Below, one piece after another: positions 30,287 through 37,087 of a DNA stretch of 37,087 nt. Source of the stretch: Lentzea indica (GTDB lineage Bacteria; Actinomycetota; Actinomycetes; Mycobacteriales; Pseudonocardiaceae); the NCBI RefSeq assembly GCF_012184385.1, contig NZ_VSRL01000071.1, forward strand, positions 1-37,087. The letters run 5' to 3'. Made by a program: the position numbers and the translations under genes. The notes under the pieces are model-generated. The model was given only the letters and a program-made list of their open reading frames with translations. It had not been told where the DNA came from and ran no database searches. The number at the start of each line of letters is the position of its first letter. The stretch's first letter is position 1.

Positions 30287-30877
30287 ATGAGCAAGGTCAT
30301 CAGCGCCCACTCCGTCTCGGTCGACGGGTACATCACCGGACGTGATCCGCGCCCCGGGCAGGGAATCGGCGACGGCGGAATGCTCTTCGACTGGTACTCC
30401 GACGGCGACACGCCCAGTCAGGTGTTCGACGGCTTCAAGCTGAGCGAGGCCAGCGCACCGGTCTTCGACGGTCTCGCCGCACGGGTGGGCGCGATGGTGG
30501 CCGGCCGCAACACCTACGAGGACTCCGAGCGGTTCGGCGGCGGCAGCCCGCACCCGAACGCCAAGCTCGTCCTCCTCAGCCATCGACCAGCAGAGGTCAG
30601 CGAACAGCAGACGCTCGTCACCACCGGCATCGAGGACGCCATCGCCAAAGCGCTCGAACTCGCCGACGGCAAGGACGTCGGCCTCATGGGCGGCGGGGTT
30701 CTGACCGCGGCGCTCGAAAAAGGACTCGTCGACGAGATCGTGCTGCACCAGGTGCCGATCCTGCTCGGCGGCGGCCGCCCGTTCTTCCAGGAACTGCCGA
30801 AGCACGTGCGCCTCAACCTCGTCGAGGTCGTCCCCGCTCCTGGCGTCACGCACCTGCGTTACGAGGTGCAGCGATGA
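30287..30877 (+). CDS. RibD C-terminal / dihydrofolate reductase-like protein
   Basis: The 196-aa product has the RibD_C/DHFR-like fold used by NADPH-dependent reductases. It begins KVISAHSVSVDGYITGRD, has AMVAGRNTYEDSERFGGG, the nucleotide-binding segment DVGLMGGGVLTAALEKGLVDEIVLHQVPILLGGGRPFF, and ends with HLRYEVQR. Family members in actinobacteria are small reductases of unknown substrate. ATG 30287 has a strong AAGGAGGT ribosome-binding site. Its TGA overlaps the ATG of the next gene. Under HxlR control, a role in detoxifying reactive compounds is plausible. Confidence 0.9.
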   Translation: MSKVISAHSVSVDGYITGRDPRPGQGIGDGGMLFDWYSDGDTPSQVFDGFKLSEASAPVFDGLAARVGAMVAGRNTYEDSERFGGGSPHPNAKLVLLSHRPAEVSEQQTLVTTGIEDAIAKALELADGKDVGLMGGGVLTAALEKGLVDEIVLHQVPILLGGGRPFFQELPKHVRLNLVEVVPAPGVTHLRYEVQR

Positions 30878-31236
30878 GGCCCGACGTGCGTGAGGTGCTC
30901 GACGGCACCCCCATCGCCCATCTCGCCAGCGTCCTGCCCGACGGTGCGCCCCACTCCGTGCCGGTCTGGATCGGCACCCACGGCGACCACGTCGTGATCC
31001 TCACCGGGCCGAACTCCCGGAAGGCTCGCAACCTGCGCCGTGACCCGCGCATCGCGCTTTCCCTGACGCCGCCGGACAATCCGTTTCAGCCGATCATCAT
31101 CCGCGGGCGCGTCGTCGAGTGGCTCCAGGGCGAGCCGGCGTGGGAGATCGTCGACCGGATCGCGCGGAAGTACATCGGCGGGCCCTACTCGCGCGACGAA
31201 GAACGAGTCGTCGCGCTCATAGAGCCAGGCGCATAG
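30874..31236 (+). CDS. PPOX-class (probably F420-dependent) flavin/deazaflavin oxidoreductase
   Basis: The 120-aa product is a small split-barrel protein. It begins RPDVREVLDGTPIAHLASVLPDGAPHSVPVWI, the standard opening of the PPOX F420 family, and continues with GPNSRKARNLRRDPRIALSL and IIIRGRVVEW. Many actinobacterial members use cofactor F420, so F420 is favoured over FMN. The ATG at 30874 overlaps the stop of the preceding reductase gene (ATGA), so the two are coupled. Its TAG at 31234-31236 abuts the stop of the next gene (31237) on the opposite strand. Confidence 0.88.
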   Translation: MRPDVREVLDGTPIAHLASVLPDGAPHSVPVWIGTHGDHVVILTGPNSRKARNLRRDPRIALSLTPPDNPFQPIIIRGRVVEWLQGEPAWEIVDRIARKYIGGPYSRDEERVVALIEPGA

Positions 31237-32889
31237 TCACGCCCGGCCGTTCGGCACGTTCTTGTGCGGCCCGAAGTAACCCACGTAGACCTTGCCGTGC
31301 TCGCGCGCCGGCAGGAAGTAGATGCGTGGTGCACGCGAACCGCCGCCTTCAGCGATCTTGATGTGCGCCTGCATCTCCACCCTGCCGGAGGAGTCGACTT
31401 CGCTGTCGACGGGAAAGATCCTCTTTGCCGCCAGCTTCGGATTGTTCATCACGGTCTCGCTCTCCGACATGGCGAGCTTCTTCGGCGTGGCGGGCCACAC
31501 GTGCGGATGGCGCGATTTGACGCACCACGACCAGAAGTCAGCCGCGTTGTCGGAGGTGCGCAGCGTTTCACCGTATGCGTACAGGGCCAGAAACGCCCGC
31601 CACGAGGTCTGCCCCCATGCTCTCGCCTCCACCGCCGCATCGAGATCGTCAAGATCGACGCACGCGTCGTCCGGGAAGCTCAGGAACTCGGACAGCAAGT
31701 CCTGCGCCAGCAGAGCCGCGGTACTGGGCGAGTCGATCTCGGCAGGGTCGACGGCATCGATGCCCTCGACGTCAGGGGTCGTTGCGGACGAACCGCTCCG
31801 CAGCAGTGCGTTCTCCTTCCACGCGATGCTGAGCTGCTGACGCAGCCGAGTGTTCTCCTCTTCAAGCGCCTGCTGGTCTTCCACCAGGTTTTCGTACCTC
31901 TGATCAAGATCTGCCCTATGGCGCTCGAGATCATCTGCCACCGCGATCGCCATGGTCAGCATCTCGTGGTCCTCGCCGGACATTCCCGATTCCAGCAGGG
32001 CCGCGGCTGTCTCATAGCTTTGCGCGGCCCGCCGCACTCCGGCCCGTGGCGACACAGCACGGAAGATCTGGGCTCCGGCACTCTCGTTCCTCAGGTATCG
32101 GGCAGCCACGGTGTACCTGTGCCGCCACCCGTCGCTCAGCGCGGGGTCTGCGCCGGGGAGGTAGACCCGGAAGGCACCGTCGCGAACGCCGTAGTCCTCA
32201 CCGAGGATCGCGCCGAAGTGAGTCGTGGCTTCATCGTCGAGCCGGCAGACCTGCGCCAGGCCCGCGTTGATCTCGACTGCACGCTTCACCGATCGTGCAT
32301 AGGCCCCTGCGGCCGCAAAGCCGGGAGGCGCCCAGTTCAACACGTAGTCGGCGGGTAGCGGAGCGAAGACCACCACTGGTATGTCCCTGTCCATGGCGGT
32401 GACGATCTCGGCGAGTTGTTCCGCGCCCGACTCCCCCTCGTAGGTGATCGGCGCCGCTGAGAGCGGTACAAGACGACGTCTGGCCGTATGGCTGGCCGCG
32501 AGCAGGTCGCGGACGAATCGGGGTGCCGCGATCTTCACCCGGTCGAGCTCGTCGTGGGAAACGAGGTCGAGGTCGACCCAGGTCCAGCTGCCGCCTGGTC
32601 CCACTTCCTCAGTTACCGCCTGGCCGGACCAATGACGGACGGTCGTCGTCCACCTGACGCCGTTCTCGAGCGACTCCACCAGGGAGAACCAGAAGATGGA
32701 ATCGATCGGGCCACCGGGATCCCCTGCCGTCTCGACCCTCACCCGAATCGTGCCGTCCTCGGTGACACCGTCGGCAAGTCCCAGCCGGCCGCTGGATTTG
32801 TAACCGACCCACCGCTCCAGCAAGCTCATCAGGCGGGCTTCCACGCCGTCGTCGCTGTCGCTCCACATGCCCCGATAGACGATCGCCAT
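31237..32889 (-). CDS. Large multidomain coiled-coil protein of unknown function
   Basis: I do not recognise this 550-aa protein. The N-terminal part (residues 1-150) starts MAIVYRGMWSDSDDGVE and has beta-rich segments (TIRVRVETAGD, WTTTVRHWSG, WTWVDLDLVS). The middle has an alpha/beta part (DIPVVVFAPLP) followed by a coiled coil at about 325-375 (DQRYENLVEDQQALEEENTR). The C-terminal 90 residues (EMQAHIKIAEGGGSRAPRIY, KVYVGYFGPHK) resemble an end module I recall from other large actinobacterial proteins; its function is not known to me. ATG 32889 is preceded by GAGGTGGGG. No membrane segments or signal are seen. A role in defence or stress is a guess not supported by motif. Confidence 0.7.
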   Translation of the reverse strand: MAIVYRGMWSDSDDGVEARLMSLLERWVGYKSSGRLGLADGVTEDGTIRVRVETAGDPGGPIDSIFWFSLVESLENGVRWTTTVRHWSGQAVTEEVGPGGSWTWVDLDLVSHDELDRVKIAAPRFVRDLLAASHTARRRLVPLSAAPITYEGESGAEQLAEIVTAMDRDIPVVVFAPLPADYVLNWAPPGFAAAGAYARSVKRAVEINAGLAQVCRLDDEATTHFGAILGEDYGVRDGAFRVYLPGADPALSDGWRHRYTVAARYLRNESAGAQIFRAVSPRAGVRRAAQSYETAAALLESGMSGEDHEMLTMAIAVADDLERHRADLDQRYENLVEDQQALEEENTRLRQQLSIAWKENALLRSGSSATTPDVEGIDAVDPAEIDSPSTAALLAQDLLSEFLSFPDDACVDLDDLDAAVEARAWGQTSWRAFLALYAYGETLRTSDNAADFWSWCVKSRHPHVWPATPKKLAMSESETVMNNPKLAAKRIFPVDSEVDSSGRVEMQAHIKIAEGGGSRAPRIYFLPAREHGKVYVGYFGPHKNVPNGRA

Positions 32890-32994
32890 CGTCCCCACCT
32901 CGGCTCCGGTTCGCGGTCAAACCTCTGCGGATGGGTAATCGTGGTTGCGGTCCGTCACGCATCGCGCGTTACCGAAACGTTCAGAAGACGCCAA

Positions 32995-33031
32995 ACGGCC
33001 GCGCCCTGCCAAGTCGGCAGAACGCGGCCGT
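32995..33031 (-). terminator. Terminator downstream of lepA
   Basis: ACGGCCGCG (32995-33003) and CGCGGCCGT (33023-33031) form a perfect 9-bp stem, with an inner CTGCC/GGCAG pair. It lies 14 nt after the lepA stop on the minus strand. The remaining part of 32890-33044 carries only the ribosome-binding site and upstream region of the gene at 32889. Confidence 0.8.
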
Positions 33032-33044
33032 GAGACTGCAGAAC

Positions 33045-34880
<1,836 letters not shown>

Positions 34881-34963
34881 GGTGATCCTCAGCAGGAAAT
34901 CGGACGGGTGTCCCCTTATGGTCCCATAGAGGCCCGTGTGCTCCACACCACTAGGGTGCGTCC

Positions 34964-35392
34964 GTGCTGATGAACGGTGAGGACCCCCGCCCGGTGAAGG
35001 GCGCGGTCCGCGAGATTTTCGACGCCGCCGACGCCGCCAAGCTCGAGTACGAGCCCTCGATGGACGGCGACGCGGACCCCGGCGAGGTCGTCTGGGCCTG
35101 GGTCCCCTTCGAGGAGGACGCGTCACGCGGCAAGGACCGCCCGCTGCTGGTCGTGGGCCGTGCCAAGGGTGAACTGATCGCGCTGATGCTCTCGTCGAAG
35201 GAGCCGCGCGACGACTACCTCGAACTGGGCGCGGGCGCGTGGGACCGCGACGGCCGGCCGTCGTACCTGCGGCTCGACCGCGTGTTCGCGCTCGACTCGG
35301 ACGACGACATCCGGCGCGAGGGTGCCGTGCTCGGGCCGGCCGCCTTCGGTCAGGTCGTGGACGTCCTACGCCAACGTCACGGCTGGCGCTGA
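34964..35392 (+). CDS. PemK/MazF-like protein (growth-inhibitor fold)
   Basis: The 142-aa product has a core of the PemK/MazF-type beta-barrel: [40 protein letters not shown], followed by [26 protein letters not shown]. The GxVVWxxxP and RPLLVV segments match the family. It lacks an adjacent antitoxin gene, and I recall this protein beside lepA in related genomes as a stable chromosomal gene, so it may not act as a toxin. GTG 34964 is used; ATG 34970 is an alternative. The 83-nt gap to lepA is a divergent promoter. Its last 16 nt overlap the DUF397 gene on the other strand. Confidence 0.75.
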   Translation: MLMNGEDPRPVKGAVREIFDAADAAKLEYEPSMDGDADPGEVVWAWVPFEEDASRGKDRPLLVVGRAKGELIALMLSSKEPRDDYLELGAGAWDRDGRPSYLRLDRVFALDSDDDIRREGAVLGPAAFGQVVDVLRQRHGWR

Positions 35393-35553
35393 ACGAACGC
35401 ACGCCACGCGGGTGCGCTGAAGGTCAACGTGCCCGCGTCGGCGTTCTTGGAGTCACGAACGAGCACGTCCTGGGCAAACGCCACTTCGACGCAGTCGCCG
35501 TCCTCGGTCCCGTCGCTGTAGCTGCTCTTACGCCAAGCGCGCTCCTGGGCCAT
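35377..35553 (-). CDS. DUF397 domain protein
   Basis: The 58-aa product has the DUF397 pattern: [21 protein letters not shown], then [28 protein letters not shown]397 proteins are encoded beside XRE/DUF5753 regulators (the WhiJ-like pairs) in actinobacteria and modulate development or secondary metabolism. ATG 35553 follows AAAGGA. It overlaps the 3' end of the DUF5753 regulator by 26 nt, consistent with coupling. The gene is intact, but its partner is broken by an intron. Confidence 0.9.
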   Translation of the reverse strand: MAQERAWRKSSYSDGTEDGDCVEVAFAQDVLVRDSKNADAGTLTFSAPAWRAFVQRQP

Positions 35554-35869
35554 CGAAGTCCTTTCGCGGTCGGCCGACGTACTCCGCCAGCTTGCTCCGC
35601 GATTGTCCCTCATCCAAAGCGACCTCAGCCAAACGGTCGAAGAGCAGCCGAGTCCTCGCGATAGCGCCCGGATCCTGCACGAACACCTTCGCGAGGTTGC
35701 TCTCGGTGAAGGCGACCGGCATCGACTTCTCGTACTCCCACAGCGTGCAGTTCGAGGCGATCACGGGAGCGTCGGCAGGCACGATCCGAATCATGTGAGC
35801 CTTCAACAGCAGCCGGGCGTACTGGTCCTCCATGACTCGGTCGTCCCCGACTTGTAGCTGCAGCGCATG
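35528..35869 (-). pseudogene. C-terminal part of an XRE/DUF5753 regulator, interrupted by a group II intron
   Basis: Read from the intron boundary at 35869, the frame gives HALQLQVGDDRVMEDQYARL, then PADAPVIASNCTLWEYEK, VAFTESNLAKVFVQDPGAIA, and ends with KLAEYVGRPRKDF and TAA at 35528-35530. This is the C-terminal ligand-like domain of DUF5753, and its frame is intact. The N-terminal XRE HTH part should lie beyond the intron, outside the window. If the intron splices, the protein could still be made. The gene is partnered with the DUF397 gene. Confidence 0.85.
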
Positions 35870-35871
35870 GT

Positions 35872-35966
35872 GAGGTCGACTCGGAGCGCCCTGTCAGCAT
35901 TGCTGCTGATGGGTTTCTCCGAGCCGCCTCCCGAACCCGGCGTGCCCATTACTGAGCACCGGGCTC
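35872..35966 (-). ncRNA. Group II intron domains V and VI
   Basis: Domain V is the 34-nt hairpin 35933-35966. On the minus strand it begins GAGCCCGGTGCTCA, has a GTAA tetraloop (GNRA class) and ends GGGTTC. The pairing gives a 7-bp lower stem, a 2-nt bulge on the 3' side and a 6-bp upper stem, the canonical layout. Domain VI (35872-35930) pairs GAGG and CGGCTCGGAG with CTCCGAGTCG and CCTC, leaving one bulged A at 35876, the branch-point nucleotide, 7 nt from the predicted 3' splice site. Confidence 0.88.
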
Positions 35967-35999
35967 TCCATGATTCCCGTGTGGACGTTGCCGATTTCC

Positions 36000-37087
36000 T
36001 TACCCGATAGCAGCCCAGGGCGTCGGGATCCGTGTTCCTCGATACCGGTAGCGAGTGGTGTGCACCCGTCCCGGTTCGAAGAGTCGGCCCTGCGCCGTGA
36101 TCGGCCACCAACCACCGCCGCAGTAGCGGCGACGGAGTTCCTTCCAGGTGATCCGCCGGTGTTTGCGCCTGATCCACCCGATGACCTGCCACCAGGTGAG
36201 GTGGCTCAGCCAGTGAAAGGTCGAACCGGACACGCCGGGCTGGAAGTAGGCGCACCAGCCCCGCAGCGCCGGGTTGACCCGGCTGAGCAGGACCGGTAGC
36301 TGCCGGTTGATGTCCTGACGGCACAACCTCTTCACCTTGACCACGACGGCCATGAGGGCCTTCTTGGACGGATAGGTGTAGACGTAGCACCGATCGCCGC
36401 CTTTCTGCCGATGCCGCTGGATGCGCCACCCCAGAAAGTCGAAGCCCTCGTCGATATGGGTGATCGTCGTCTTGAACGCCGACAGGCGTAACCCCATCGG
36501 CGCCAGCACCGCCGCCACCACGTCACGCAACACTTCGGCGTGCTCGCGGCTGCCCGACACCAGCACCAGGAAATCGTCCGCATACCGCACCAGGCGGTAG
36601 TTGGCCTGTCCCCGGCGTCGGCGTCTGACGCGCTCCCACCCCGGCGTGGCCGGACCGCCCGCGGCCTGAGCGACATAGTCATCCAGAACCGACAACGCGA
36701 TATTGGCCAGCAGGGGCGAGAGAATGCCCCCTTGCGGAGTACCAGCGTGGCTGTCGCGCACCACGCCGTCCTGGCCCAGGATCCCCGCCTTGAGAAAGGC
36801 CTTCACCAATGCCAAGACACGCTTGTCTCCGACCCGAACCCGCACCCGGTCCATCAGCGCGGTGTGATCGATCATGTCGAAGCACGCCTCGATATCACCC
36901 TCGACCACCCACTCATACGAGCGCGCGGCCAAATACCGAGTCTCAGCGATCGCGTCCTGCGCGCGACGATTCGGCCGGAACCCATACGAGCACGGCTGAA
37001 AATCCGCCTCCCACACGGGTTCCAGCACCAGCTTCAACGACGCCTGCACCACCCGATCCGCCACGGTCGGGATGCCCAACCGGCGCA
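36000..37087 (-). CDS. ltrA: Group II intron-encoded reverse transcriptase/maturase, 5' truncated by window edge
   Basis: This protein reverse-transcribes and helps splice its intron. The visible 362 residues start in RRLGIPTVADRVVQ and include SYGFRPNRRAQDAI, EGDIEACFDMIDH, HAGTPQGGILSPLLANI, and the catalytic VRYADDFLVLV. FDFLGWRIQRH is RT block 7, and the maturase X domain follows (HLTWWQVIGWIRRKHRR, ELRRRYCGGGWWPI). It ends RYRGTRIPTPWAAIG with no HNH endonuclease domain, so it belongs to a class that retrohomes without second-strand cleavage by its own enzyme, or uses another route. The stop TAA is at 36000-36002. No frameshift or stop is present in the visible part. Confidence 0.95.
   Translation of the reverse strand, partial: RRLGIPTVADRVVQASLKLVLEPVWEADFQPCSYGFRPNRRAQDAIAETRYLAARSYEWVVEGDIEACFDMIDHTALMDRVRVRVGDKRVLALVKAFLKAGILGQDGVVRDSHAGTPQGGILSPLLANIALSVLDDYVAQAAGGPATPGWERVRRRRRGQANYRLVRYADDFLVLVSGSREHAEVLRDVVAAVLAPMGLRLSAFKTTITHIDEGFDFLGWRIQRHRQKGGDRCYVYTYPSKKALMAVVVKVKRLCRQDINRQLPVLLSRVNPALRGWCAYFQPGVSGSTFHWLSHLTWWQVIGWIRRKHRRITWKELRRRYCGGGWWPITAQGRLFEPGRVHTTRYRYRGTRIPTPWAAIG

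Larger units (their letters stand above)
35870..37087 (-). mobile_element. 3' part of a group II intron with reverse transcriptase
   Basis: The intron reads right to left and ends at about 35870 (CCTCAC on the minus strand, ending AC as in the usual AY rule). It includes a reverse transcriptase/maturase ORF (36000-37087, truncated by the window), a short domain IV tail, domain V and domain VI. The 5' end of the intron and the upstream exon lie outside the window. The intron interrupts the XRE/DUF5753 gene in the same orientation. Confidence 0.92.

Noticed and set aside
30287-31236. Reductase/PPOX pair as part of an anti-phage system with the 550-aa protein
   Set aside because: They converge rather than share an operon, and neither reductase has a defence-associated domain; the adjacency is better explained by separate units.

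Overview
The window is high-GC actinobacterial DNA. GTG starts, 1-4 nt gene overlaps, leaderless-looking starts and product types (SsuABC-like genes inside a cys operon, a DUF397/DUF5753 pair, PPOX/F420-type enzyme, HxlR regulators, DasR-type operator) point to the Pseudonocardiales, for example a Lentzea-, Saccharothrix- or Amycolatopsis-like genome. This placement rests on gene content and recollection of related gene orders, not on a search. Most of the window reads as chromosomal housekeeping and secondary genes; the right edge carries a mobile group II intron.

Layout. 1-1366: dnaJ (cut by the window edge) behind hrcA, reading left. 1541-3533: a large exported protein and a small conserved protein, reading right, ending stop-to-stop against hemW (3534-4742, left). 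4915-13300: an assimilatory sulfur operon. It begins with a 28-codon leader peptide containing two Cys codons and an apparent RNA switch over the sir ribosome-binding site. It continues with sulfite reductase, a 52-aa double-CxxC protein, cysH, cysD, cysN, a three-gene SsuABC-type transporter and a sirohydrochlorin chelatase gene broken by two frameshifts. 13301-13751 is non-coding with hairpins. 13752-16681: a secreted protein, a MarR/DJ-1 operon facing a crotonase across a perfect 34-bp operator, and a DUF2690-like secreted protein. 16725-17655: a membrane protein, secreted-type ribonuclease and barstar operon. 17720-20239: an MDR oxidoreductase and an APC amino-acid permease. 20211-25848 (left): a frameshifted nitronate-monooxygenase gene followed by three tandem DUF885 metallopeptidase-like paralogues chained by TGATG overlaps. 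25987-27441: a GH18 chitinase under a DasR-like (dre) site. 27540-29084: an HD hydrolase, a small conserved protein and a HigBA toxin-antitoxin pair with a leaderless toxin. 29095-31236: a methyltransferase, an HxlR regulator and its divergent RibD-type reductase/PPOX pair. 31237-32889: an unrecognised 550-aa coiled-coil protein. 33045-34880: lepA. 34964-35869: a PemK/MazF-like gene, a DUF397 gene and the C-terminal piece of an XRE/DUF5753 regulator. 35870-37087: the 3' end of a group II intron (reverse transcriptase, domains V and VI) inserted in that regulator.

How it works together. The sulfur operon covers sulfate activation (CysDN), APS reduction (CysH), sulfite reduction (Sir), uptake of a sulfur source (ABC transporter) and sirohaem supply (chelatase), and its leader suggests control by cysteine supply. 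No cysC is present, as expected for the APS-reductase route. Several convergent gene pairs meet with stop codons adjacent or overlapping. Three single-base indels in two otherwise well-preserved genes could be real decay or assembly error.
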